The notes beneath the pieces were generated by a model, which was not told where the DNA came from, ran no database searches, and saw nothing but the letters and a program-made list of their open reading frames with translations. Below are positions 25,684 to 34,178 of a DNA stretch of 64,000 bases, one piece after another (within the stretch, counting starts at the first letter, position 1; each line of letters begins with the position of its first letter). The position numbers and the translations under genes were made by a program. Location of the stretch: positions 2,667-66,666 of the forward strand of contig PMSX01000232.1 in the NCBI GenBank assembly GCA_003167495.1, given 5' to 3'. The DNA is from Bryobacterales bacterium. Its GTDB lineage: Bacteria; Acidobacteriota; Terriglobia; Bryobacterales; Bryobacteraceae.

Positions 25684-27619
25684 ACATGTTCCTTTCGTCT
25701 ATCAAAGCCTCGCGGTTGCGAACGAGGGAAATCATCAGTTCCTGAAAGCGGAAATTGGACTGCCGGAAGTCTTCCAAAACTCTTCGGATGAGCGGCATAT
25801 CGGCGGGTGTTTCCATCCGCCCTGTGACATAGCGGAAATATTGTTTGACCATGCACTCCTGACAGAGTGGCGTCTTGGCAAGGATTATACCGAGTTCGCG
25901 GGGCGAGGTGAAATTAGAATCGGGAATGCCGGTGACCCAACCCTTCGTATCGATGGTCAGATTGACAGACTTGGGAGGCTGGTGCTGGCCGCTTTGATGA
26001 CCGCCATAGAAAACCAATTTGTACTCATCGCGCCTGGCGCCGACGGCATCGAACTTTTCAAATCCAACGCCAATAGGGTCGATCAAATTATGACAAGTAG
26101 CACAGAACTGGTTGTTAGCGTGTTCGCTCATCCGCTCGCGATTCGTTTGCGGGTGGGCTTCGGTGGAGGGAGTCAGATTTGTATTCACGCCGGCTGGCGG
26201 GGGTGGGACATGTTGGCACAGGAATTGTTCCCGTACAAACAGGCCGCGGCCTGTCAACGACGTGTCTTCCGGTTTTGCCGAGAGCGACAGGAACAGTGCT
26301 TGCCCCAAGAGACCTGCTCGTTCCGAGCCGGGTGGAAAGGTGACGCGAGCGAAATCCTCGGCCGGCGCGGGCACTCGATAGACAGGTGCCAAGTCTGCAT
26401 TGACAAATCCGTAGTTGGCACTGAAGGCATCCATGAAGTTGCGGTCGTTCCAAACCAGATCGGAAACAAACAGCCGCGCTTCTTCGGCCATGGCGACGGC
26501 GGTTTCGCGGCTGAATTTAGGATAGCGACGCCGGTCTCTACTGCTGTTGAGAATTCGATCGAAGCGCAGCCATTCGGCGACATACTCGTCCAAGGCCTGG
26601 TGTGCCCGCGGATCTTGCAGCATACGCCTTGCTACGGCTTCAATCTGGCTGGGCGATGAGAGTTCTCCGCGCGCGGCTGCTTCCACCAGCGCGGCATCGG
26701 GCATGCTGTCCCAGAGTGAATACGATAGTCGGCTGGCCGCCGCATAGGCTCGCCAGGAAGGGTTGTCTGTTTCATCCAACCTAAATAGGAAGTTGGGCGA
26801 TTGGAGCATTGCCTCTACTACCAGCTGAGCGCCGGCAAGGAAGCTACTCTCGCTTGCGAATAGAGCTACATATCGCTTGCATTCTCCCGAGTCAAGCGGT
26901 CTCCGAAACGCCTTACGGCCGAACTCTCTTACGAACTGTTCGCGGCAAGCCGGACCAGGCTGGCACGGGATAAGGTGGCGGAGATCGCCCTTGCGAAAAG
27001 CATTCTGCGCCAATTTCTCGGCGGCGGAGCTAAACGCCTCTTCGAGCAAAGGAGACAAATTCTGCGCATCATACTGGTTCTTGAAGCCGCTGACAAAATC
27101 CTCGGGTGGAAACTGAGTGGCGGGCGCGGTCTGATCACCCAATAGGTCGCGCACTGTGTTGTTGTACTGGCTGTTCGTTAACCGGCGCAATACGGCGCCT
27201 TGGCGTCTCTCAGCGTCGGTGCCCGCCTCATCGTACTTCAGAGCGGCAGCTAGTTCATCGGCCGGCATCGACGCAAGAAATCGAATCCACGCAATTAACG
27301 CGGCTTCTTCCGCGCTACCCGGTTTGATTCGCTCGCCGCCGGCGTGCGGTATCCGCTTGGTAGGCTTCTTGAGTAGCAATGATTCTGCGGGATGTTCGCG
27401 ATCCACCAACCTCACGAGCGAACGGCCAAAAGCTTCCGCGCGTTCCGTCGGGGCGTTGGCGTCGGGAAAATGCAAGCGAGTGGCCGAGGCTACGCCATTG
27501 CTGTTATGGCACGTCGGGCAGCCCGCATTTTTGAGAATGGGGTAAAGGCCATCCGAAAATGGGCTGGTTTGGCCAAGCGCAGCTGCACACACCAGGAAAA
27601 GGGAGGCGATACCCCTCAT
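25655..27619 (-). CDS. DUF1592/DUF1587-type exported cytochrome-like protein
   Basis: This 654-residue protein has a signal peptide (1-16). An N-terminal cytochrome c-like domain carries CPTCH at about 34-38. The PSD domains in the usual order follow: [16 protein letters not shown] (DUF1587), [16 protein letters not shown] (DUF1595), [18 protein letters not shown] (DUF1592), [20 protein letters not shown] and [19 protein letters not shown] (DUF1588, a second CxxCH), and [20 protein letters not shown] (DUF1585). Two haem-binding motifs suggest periplasmic electron transfer; the partner DUF1552 protein is encoded next. A possible leaderless promoter exists: TAACAT ends six bases before the ATG. 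A near-palindrome of the LacI-type operator set lies 46 bp upstream at 27665. Confidence 0.9.
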   Translation of the reverse strand: MRGIASLFLVCAAALGQTSPFSDGLYPILKNAGCPTCHNSNGVASATRLHFPDANAPTERAEAFGRSLVRLVDREHPAESLLLKKPTKRIPHAGGERIKPGSAEEAALIAWIRFLASMPADELAAALKYDEAGTDAERRQGAVLRRLTNSQYNNTVRDLLGDQTAPATQFPPEDFVSGFKNQYDAQNLSPLLEEAFSSAAEKLAQNAFRKGDLRHLIPCQPGPACREQFVREFGRKAFRRPLDSGECKRYVALFASESSFLAGAQLVVEAMLQSPNFLFRLDETDNPSWRAYAAASRLSYSLWDSMPDAALVEAAARGELSSPSQIEAVARRMLQDPRAHQALDEYVAEWLRFDRILNSSRDRRRYPKFSRETAVAMAEEARLFVSDLVWNDRNFMDAFSANYGFVNADLAPVYRVPAPAEDFARVTFPPGSERAGLLGQALFLSLSAKPEDTSLTGRGLFVREQFLCQHVPPPPAGVNTNLTPSTEAHPQTNRERMSEHANNQFCATCHNLIDPIGVGFEKFDAVGARRDEYKLVFYGGHQSGQHQPPKSVNLTIDTKGWVTGIPDSNFTSPRELGIILAKTPLCQECMVKQYFRYVTGRMETPADMPLIRRVLEDFRQSNFRFQELMISLVRNREALIDERNMYVASNHKTP

Positions 27620-27664
27620 AGCGGTATGTTAGCGCAATTAGGACAATTGAATGGCACAGGAGAA

Positions 27665-27819
27665 GAAATTTTTCCTAAACGACAGCAGGGATAACGAAAA
27701 CAAACTGAGAAAACGTCCGCTTGACATTGTGATTGTACTTAGTCTAGACTCTTCGAAACGCCAGTTTCTCTGAGAGATTCATTCTCAGATCCAAGGGAGC
27801 CTGCATGAAGAAACGTTTC
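27665..27819. promoter_or_regulatory. Divergent promoter region with two LacI-type operator copies
   Basis: GAAATTTTTC (27665-27674, one mismatch) lies just upstream of the DUF1592 gene. The perfect palindrome GAAACGTTTC (27810-27819), extended as AGAAACGTTTCT, overlaps codons 2-5 of the TonB receptor gene that starts at 27805. A TTGACA lies at 27723-27728; the best -10 behind it (TAGACT, 18-bp spacer) is only fair. A repressor at 27810 would act as a roadblock or block translation start. Confidence 0.5.
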
Positions 27820-30800
27820 TGGGTCTGTAGTTGTTTATTACTTGGAGTCGGGATTGCCCCGGTTACCGTTTGTGGACAGGCCGACATGGCAACCATCGTT
27901 GGCACAGTCGTGGATAGCACTGGCGCGGTTGTACCGGGCGCGGCTGTGACCGTGGTCAACACGGACACGAACACGAAGACATCGGCGAAAACGGACGCGC
28001 AGGGCAGCTACATTGCGACGCCGCTTCGGATAGGAAGCTACTCCGTAAGCGTAGAGGTTCACGGCTTCAAGACCGAAACTCGGACGGGTATCGCGCTCGA
28101 AGTGCAGGATCGCCTGCGAATTGACTTCACCTTGCAGGTTGGCTCAGTCAATGAGGCGGTGAACGTACATGAAACGGTGCCGGTAGTCGAGCAGGAATCG
28201 TCGGCGCTTGGCGATGTGATTGGAAGCGAGCAGATCACAGATCTACCTTTAAATGGCCGCGATTATACGCAGTTGGCTACGCTTACGACGGGCGTTGTGA
28301 AGATCACCGAAAACGGCGGCGGCATCAATGGAGCAACAACGCCCACGAACGGCAACGCCGGCGGTGCGTTCGCGGTCAACGGAACGCGGGGAAACTTGAA
28401 TGACTTCATGCTGGATGGAATAGACAACAATTCCAATGACAACGCTGGAAATATTCTGAAGACGAATGTGGATGCCATTCAGGAGTTCAAGGTTCAGACC
28501 AGCAATTACTCGGCGGAATTCGGCCGTAGCGGCGGCGCGGTCATCAATGCCACCATAAAGTCAGGAACCAACCAATTTCATGGAACGGCATTCGAATTCC
28601 TTCGCAATTCGGCAACGGATGCGCGCGGGTTCTTCGAACCGCCGAGTCAACCGAAAGCGCCGTTCCGTCAGAACCAGTTTGGTGGGACACTCGGCGGGCC
28701 TATCCGGCGAAACAAGACCTTTTTCTTCATGGATTATCAAGGAACGCGCATAGGTACTTCGGAGACTGATATCTCTACGGTTCCAACCACGGCTCAGATC
28801 AACGGGGATTTCAGCGCTTTCCTTGGCAGCAGTCAGATCTACGATCCGAACAGCACAACGCTGAGCAACGGCCAAGTAGTGCGAACACCGTTTGCGGGCA
28901 ACGTGATTCCTACTTCAGAGCTCGATCCCATAAGCCATGCAGTGGCGCAGTTGTATCCAATACCGAACGTTGCAGGAGCGCTGACAAATAACTATGTTTT
29001 GAACACCCCTGGAAACGAACAGGTCGACCAGGCAGATGTTCGGGTGGATCACGACATCTCCGACCGGCAGCATATCTTCGCCCGATTTTCCTTGAGTCAG
29101 ACGGATCGCTTTCAACAGCCTCCGCTGCCCGGCCTAGCCGACGGTGGCAGCTACAGCACGGGTCAATACTTGGATGACACTCGAGGAGCGGTCATCGGTT
29201 ATACCTTCACAATCAGTCCAACTATGGTCAACGAGGTGCGTGTCGGTTTTAACCGTGAACATTATGTTGACAACACACCTGCGTATGGACAAAAGTATCC
29301 GGCCCCGGGCCTGGCGGTTCCGGGCGTTCCGGACAACGCCACTGTAAATGGTTTAACGCTCTTCCAAATCAGCGCTTACCATACCTTGGGCGAGCCCGGT
29401 TATACGCCGACGACGAGTACAAGCCAGGAATTCCAATACGGCGACACGCTTAGCATTGTTCATGGAAAGCACTCCCTGAAGATAGGACCAGAGCTTCGCC
29501 GCAGCCAGTTCAATTTATTCCAGATTGGTCAACCTCGCGGCGCTTTTTCGTTCACCGGCGAATTCACCGCGGATTCGCCCTCCTCGGGAGACGGCAGCGG
29601 CAACGGATTAGCCGATATGCTGCTCGGCCTCCCGACCAGCTCCACGATTTCCACTCTAACTTACTTTGGGAACCGCCAGCATACCTATGGTGGGTTCGTG
29701 CAAGACGACTACAAAATTACCCGTACGTTGACCCTGAACCTGGGGCTGCGCTACGACTACACGAGCCCTATTTTTGAAGCGCACAACCAACAGAGCAACT
29801 TCGATTTCGCTACCGGGCAGCTAGTGGTAGCTGGACAGAATGGCGCTTCCCCTGGTTTGGTGACTACCGATAAGGACGACTTTGCCCCGCGCGTCGGCCT
29901 TGCCTGGAGTGTCTTCAAGAACACAGTCGTCCGTTCTGGCTATGGACGTTTTTTTAGTTACCAGGAGATTCGCACGGGCGATCCGTTGCAGCTTGCTTAT
30001 AACCTCCCGTTCTTCTATCAGCCGACGTTCATCAGCGATGGGATTACTCCGGTGTTAACCGTTTCGGGAGGTTTTCCGCCGCTCAACCCGAGTCAGGCAA
30101 CAGACGCAGGTGTAACGATTTCAGGTAGCGGCGTGGGCTCCCATTTGCATGCCCCGGTCCTGGATGAGTGGAATTTCAATATCCAACAGCAGTTGCCTGG
30201 CAGCATTCTGTTCGAGATTGCCTACGTGGGTTCAAAATCCACACACCTGCAGACGCTGCTTGATCCTAACCAGGCATTGGTGCCGGGCCCCGGCGACGTT
30301 CAGTCGCGCCTGCCTTATCCGCAATACGGCCCGTTTACGGACATTGTGAACCGTGGGAATTCGAGCTACAACGCGCTCGAAATCAAGGCGGAAAAACGCC
30401 TTTCAAACGGACTCATGTTCCTGAGTGCGTTGACTTACAGCAAGTCGATGAACGACCAACCCGAGATCTGCTGCTCGTCGCCGTGGCCACAGAACTCGTA
30501 CGATGTCGCAGCCGACCGCGGCCCCTCAGACTTCGACGAAAAGTTCCGCTGGGTTTCGAGTCTGGATTACCAACTCCCCGTAGGGAAAGGCCACCGCTAT
30601 CTTGGGTCAAGCCGCATGGGCGACTTGTTCTTTGGTGGATGGCATGCGGGTGGTATCTTCACGTTCCGGAGCGGGTTTTATTTTTCGCCGCTCATGGATT
30701 ACGACCCTTCCAACACCGGCTCCATAGGCCTTGTTCGGACCGACCGGACGTGCAATGGCAACTTGCCTTCGAGCCAACAGTCGCCGAGCCTGTGGTTCAA

Positions 30801-31086
30801 CCCGAATTGCTTTCCGCTGCCTAGTGGATACGCCTTTGGAAACTCTGGCAAGAATGTACTGATTGGACCCGGCGGAGTGACGTCCGATTTGGATTTTCGA
30901 AAAATGTTCAGCATCACAGAGCATCAAAGTCTCGAATTTCGCTTTGAGATCTTCAACGCTTTCAACCATCCCGTCTTTGCCCAGCCGGACAACTACATCA
31001 CCGATGGCCCCGGCGCCACGGGCGTGATCACCTCAACCGTGCTGCCTCAGAGAGAGATACAGTTTGCTTTGAAATTGCATTTCTAA
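27805..31086 (+). CDS. Oar-like TonB-dependent receptor with carboxypeptidase-regulatory domain, copy 2
   Basis: This 1,093-residue outer-membrane receptor has a signal peptide (1-24, ending VCGQ). Next comes a carboxypeptidase-regulatory domain (about 28-110; TIVGTVVDSTGAVVPGAAVT, then TDAQGSYIATPLRIGSYSV). The plug has the ITDLPLNGRDYTQLATL box and AEFGRSGGAVINATIKSGTN, and the barrel ends in REIQFALKLHF. It is the same type as 15706-19023 but divergent throughout, so the two probably recognise different substrates. The ATG has AGGGAG seven bases upstream, and the operator-like palindrome lies inside its first codons. Its 3' end overlaps the convergent D-aminoacylase gene by four bases. The role is inferred: TonB-driven uptake of a large substrate across the outer membrane. 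Confidence 0.9.
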   Translation: MKKRFWVCSCLLLGVGIAPVTVCGQADMATIVGTVVDSTGAVVPGAAVTVVNTDTNTKTSAKTDAQGSYIATPLRIGSYSVSVEVHGFKTETRTGIALEVQDRLRIDFTLQVGSVNEAVNVHETVPVVEQESSALGDVIGSEQITDLPLNGRDYTQLATLTTGVVKITENGGGINGATTPTNGNAGGAFAVNGTRGNLNDFMLDGIDNNSNDNAGNILKTNVDAIQEFKVQTSNYSAEFGRSGGAVINATIKSGTNQFHGTAFEFLRNSATDARGFFEPPSQPKAPFRQNQFGGTLGGPIRRNKTFFFMDYQGTRIGTSETDISTVPTTAQINGDFSAFLGSSQIYDPNSTTLSNGQVVRTPFAGNVIPTSELDPISHAVAQLYPIPNVAGALTNNYVLNTPGNEQVDQADVRVDHDISDRQHIFARFSLSQTDRFQQPPLPGLADGGSYSTGQYLDDTRGAVIGYTFTISPTMVNEVRVGFNREHYVDNTPAYGQKYPAPGLAVPGVPDNATVNGLTLFQISAYHTLGEPGYTPTTSTSQEFQYGDTLSIVHGKHSLKIGPELRRSQFNLFQIGQPRGAFSFTGEFTADSPSSGDGSGNGLADMLLGLPTSSTISTLTYFGNRQHTYGGFVQDDYKITRTLTLNLGLRYDYTSPIFEAHNQQSNFDFATGQLVVAGQNGASPGLVTTDKDDFAPRVGLAWSVFKNTVVRSGYGRFFSYQEIRTGDPLQLAYNLPFFYQPTFISDGITPVLTVSGGFPPLNPSQATDAGVTISGSGVGSHLHAPVLDEWNFNIQQQLPGSILFEIAYVGSKSTHLQTLLDPNQALVPGPGDVQSRLPYPQYGPFTDIVNRGNSSYNALEIKAEKRLSNGLMFLSALTYSKSMNDQPEICCSSPWPQNSYDVAADRGPSDFDEKFRWVSSLDYQLPVGKGHRYLGSSRMGDLFFGGWHAGGIFTFRSGFYFSPLMDYDPSNTGSIGLVRTDRTCNGNLPSSQQSPSLWFNPNCFPLPSGYAFGNSGKNVLIGPGGVTSDLDFRKMFSITEHQSLEFRFEIFNAFNHPVFAQPDNYITDGPGATGVITSTVLPQREIQFALKLHF

Positions 31087-32765
31087 TTGCGGACGGCATC
31101 CCGCCGTTTGAGAATCCTTCCCGGTCTTGCGCCGGTATGATGGCCGTCGTCAAGAACGATCTGGCCATTCACAATTACATACCTGACGCCGGTTGAATAC
31201 TGGTGAGGGTTTTCAAAGGTAGCGTTGTCGATAATAGTGGCCGCGTCGAATACCGTGACGTCGGCCATCATACCCGGCCGCAGTATGCCTCGGTCGAAAA
31301 TCCCGATCTTTGCAGCGTTGGCGGAGGTCATCTTGCGTATCGCCTCTTCCAGCGTCAAGACATGCTCATCGCGCACATAGCGGCCCAGTACGCGCGGGAA
31401 CGTGCCGTAGTAACGCGGATGCGGGTGTCCTTTGCTCAAAGGGCCGTTGGTGGCCACTGCCGTACCGTCCGAGCCAATCGAAACAAATGACTGTTTGAGC
31501 GCATAGCGCATATCTTCTTCCGAATGGTGAAAATAGACTGTCGGAACAGACCCTTCATTGGCTTCAAGCAACTCGAACAGTACGTCGATGGGTGGCTTGT
31601 TTAACGCGGCTATCACCTGGTTCATCCGCATTCCCTCGAACTTCTTATATCGAGGATTAGAGAGCGACACCAGAAGCATGCCATCCCAGCCGCCCGTTGC
31701 TGTGTAGTGGTCGTACCAATTTGAGCCCGGAATACCACCTAGAATCTCACGCTCGATCCTTGGCCGCAAAGACGGGTCTTTCAAACGCCCCATCAACGCC
31801 TGCGCGCCCCCTTGGTGGACCCAAGGAGGAATGATAGTCGCCAAGTCGTTCTGGCCGGCCCGATAGGGATAGACGTTCGCCTGTACCTGAACTCCCTGCT
31901 CGCGAGCCTGAGTGATCGAGGCGATTAACTCCGGCATTTGACCCCACATCGAATGATCGGCAATCTTGAGGTGAATGATATCTACCGGCACATCCGCCCG
32001 CCGGGCGATATCTATGGCCTCAGCTACGGATTCGAACACACCCCGGCCCTCTGTGCGCATGTGCGTGGAGTAGCTTCCACCATAGGGAGCGGCTGCCTTG
32101 CACATGGTGACTAGTGTGTCGGTGTCGATCCAGGAACCCGGGGGCCCGCTAAGCGAACTGCTGACGCCCAATGCGCCCTGTTGCATGGCTTGCTGAACGA
32201 GGGCCCGCATCTGGTCCAACTCGGCGGCGGTCGGATGTCCCGCTTGTTCGCCCCGCACATAGGTCCAGATCTGACTCGATCCAACGTAACTGCCAATATT
32301 CGTGGAGATTCCCTGGCGGAGGAGGCGGGCAAAGTAGCCATTGAAGTCGGTCCAGTCGGGTGTGCCACCGCCAGGGAGGATTCGCCGCGCAGCAGTCGTC
32401 TGTTTCCCTCCTATAGGTCCAGCCGATTCTCCCTCGCCCAGAATCATGGAGGTTACTCCCTGACGGATCATGCTCTGCGCGTCTCCATCCACAATGAGCG
32501 TGTAGTCGGAATGGTTGTGGATGTCTATGAAACCTGGAGTCACGGTCAGCCCGTCAGCCTCCACCACACGCTTCGCTTTTGCTGAGCGAAGGTGGCCCAT
32601 GGCGGCGATCTTGTCGCCGCGAATCGCAATATCACCAAGAAACGATGGATTACCTGTACCGTCCACGATGCGACCGTTCCGAATCAAGAGATCAATATCC
32701 TGAGCAATCGCAGCCGTGCATCCAATCAGAATCGCCAGCACTAAAACCCAAAGTGAAGTACGCAC
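31083..32765 (-). CDS. N-acyl-D-amino-acid deacylase (D-aminoacylase family amidohydrolase), exported
   Basis: This 560-residue protein has a signal peptide (1-21, ending AIAQ). The amidohydrolase core then reads DLLIRNGRIVDGTGNPSFLG, GFIDIHNHSD with the metal-binding HxH, ILGEGES where the family has its bridging Glu/Cys, YSTHMRTEG and IIHLKIAD with two further His ligands, GSDGTAVATNGPL with the catalytic Asp, and HPRYYGTFPRVLGRYVR near the end. Family members release free D-amino acids from N-acyl-D-amino acids or act on D-peptides. The start is a GTG at 32765. A periplasmic location suggests salvage of peptidoglycan- or peptide-derived D-amino acids. Convergent with the TonB receptor gene. 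Confidence 0.88.
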   Translation of the reverse strand: MRTSLWVLVLAILIGCTAAIAQDIDLLIRNGRIVDGTGNPSFLGDIAIRGDKIAAMGHLRSAKAKRVVEADGLTVTPGFIDIHNHSDYTLIVDGDAQSMIRQGVTSMILGEGESAGPIGGKQTTAARRILPGGGTPDWTDFNGYFARLLRQGISTNIGSYVGSSQIWTYVRGEQAGHPTAAELDQMRALVQQAMQQGALGVSSSLSGPPGSWIDTDTLVTMCKAAAPYGGSYSTHMRTEGRGVFESVAEAIDIARRADVPVDIIHLKIADHSMWGQMPELIASITQAREQGVQVQANVYPYRAGQNDLATIIPPWVHQGGAQALMGRLKDPSLRPRIEREILGGIPGSNWYDHYTATGGWDGMLLVSLSNPRYKKFEGMRMNQVIAALNKPPIDVLFELLEANEGSVPTVYFHHSEEDMRYALKQSFVSIGSDGTAVATNGPLSKGHPHPRYYGTFPRVLGRYVRDEHVLTLEEAIRKMTSANAAKIGIFDRGILRPGMMADVTVFDAATIIDNATFENPHQYSTGVRYVIVNGQIVLDDGHHTGARPGRILKRRDAVRN

Positions 32766-32929
32766 GAAGCTCAGTTTAACTCTGGCGCGTCCCTGACAGC
32801 GGACAAAAACAACACTATACCGGTGTGAACCAATCCGCGATAGGATGATCGTCGGGATGCTGCATTAGCTCACCCGACAGCCCAACTGCTTTTGTCGTGC
32901 TCTTTATCGAATCGAATGGCTCAAAACGA

Positions 32930-33829
32930 TCATCTTTGTTCGCGCGAAGTATTAAGGATGGAACCGCCGAGCACCAGCAGGGCGCCGCTAACTGTCAGGG
33001 TGTCGGCGAAGTAGTTCATGGCAACGCCAATATCGCTGGGATGTGCGGCGAGGATCGGCAGGTATACCAGCAGGACCACGGCAAAGACGAGAATCCCTAG
33101 CCAAATCGCCGCCGAGCGCGCTCTCACGTTCGCGACGAGCGCTAGTCCGGTGGCCAGGAGCGCCGCGCCCACGACGTACGCCAAAAGCTGATGGAACGGA
33201 ATCCAAGCCGGCATGGCTAGACCAAGGGGAACAACCGGCACAAAACCGGGATGCAAAAAGTGCTGCACCGCGAAAAATAACAGAGCCACACCAACCACGT
33301 AGCGAGCACCGGTCGAGACCTTTTGAACAGCGGGGTGCCACGCCTCGCTCGCCTGGGTTGTGGCCAGCGCCAACGCACTCGCACTAAAGGCCAGGTCTCG
33401 CAACACAACCGCGATCATAATGCGGTCAGAAGGATTGGATGCCAGTCGCGGGATGTGAATCAGCAGCACGAAGCAAAAGATCATGATTCCCAGCAGAGTG
33501 GCGGCGAGACCGGAGTACCTTTGGGCCGCGATGCTAGACGCAGCGGCCAGAAGCGCCACACCGACGAAGTAAACCCAAAACAAGTGATCTGGTATCCAGC
33601 GTGGGATTGCACTGCCGATGTCCTTCGCAGCAGTAAAGTGTTCAGTGCCGAAAACCGCCATGGGAGCCGCAAAGAAGAGCGGGCCAAAAGGCAGCACCTT
33701 GTCCACGCCGCGCAACCGCGACAGCCCTTTTCTAAAAACTGTCGCGAGTCCAAGCGCAAGCACGGCGAGCCCAGCGAAATACGGCCAGAAAGCGGCCTCG
33801 GGAATCGGAAAGACGAGCAAGACCAGCAT
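32930..33829 (-). CDS. DoxX-like polytopic membrane protein
   Basis: This 299-residue integral membrane protein has about eight transmembrane segments, apparently two repeats of four. The segments PFGPLFFAAPMAVFGTEHFT in the first half and VGVALLFFAVQHFLHPGFVP in the second match each other. Each is followed by the same pattern of aliphatic helices (IPRWIPDHLFWVYFVGVALL; MPAWIPFHQLLAYVVGAALL). This is the DoxX/DoxD-like four-helix fold duplicated. Function is unknown; relatives include thiosulfate:quinone oxidoreductase subunits and redox-stress membrane proteins. The ATG at 33829 has AGGG eight bases before it; a TTG two codons earlier is an alternative. It is not obviously part of an operon. 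Confidence 0.75.
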   Translation of the reverse strand: MLVLLVFPIPEAAFWPYFAGLAVLALGLATVFRKGLSRLRGVDKVLPFGPLFFAAPMAVFGTEHFTAAKDIGSAIPRWIPDHLFWVYFVGVALLAAASSIAAQRYSGLAATLLGIMIFCFVLLIHIPRLASNPSDRIMIAVVLRDLAFSASALALATTQASEAWHPAVQKVSTGARYVVGVALLFFAVQHFLHPGFVPVVPLGLAMPAWIPFHQLLAYVVGAALLATGLALVANVRARSAAIWLGILVFAVVLLVYLPILAAHPSDIGVAMNYFADTLTVSGALLVLGGSILNTSREQR

Positions 33830-34178
33830 TCTCAAGCCCTATGCCACCGAGGAGAGTCTTGGCGGAGTAAGGTGAAAAATCGAGAGTGGACCTGCGCTGG
33901 AATTCGAGAAACTGGCCTCAAACGTTTCGATCATATGCTAGTTGTGCACGGCGCTCAATAACCACTATTGGTGGGTACGATATAACCACTCAACGAACGC
34001 TTTAGATCACGCCGGTCGTCGCCCACCCATTTCGCCTTCTGTCGAATTACTTCACCCAGTCGCCGTTATCTGTAGCGATTTCTCCTTTTACGCTATACAC
34101 TAAAAGCGCACCGCGTTGACGTGCGAATTCGGCTACTGCTTAGTACCCTCCGTATCACACACCATTAAGGATAGAATC
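33830..34178. other. Divergent intergenic region
   Basis: About 350 bases separate the DoxX-like gene and the repeat-metallopeptidase gene. It must carry two divergent promoters. TCAAACGTTTCGA at 33915-33927 resembles half of the LacI-type operator set but is not a full copy. A run CTATACACTAAAA near 34093 could hold a -10. No open frame or RNA gene is recognised. Confidence 0.35.

Noticed and set aside
33915-33927. TCAAACGTTTCGA as another LacI-type operator
   Set aside because: Only one half fits GAAAYRTTTC and the flanking genes have no link to the sugar locus.
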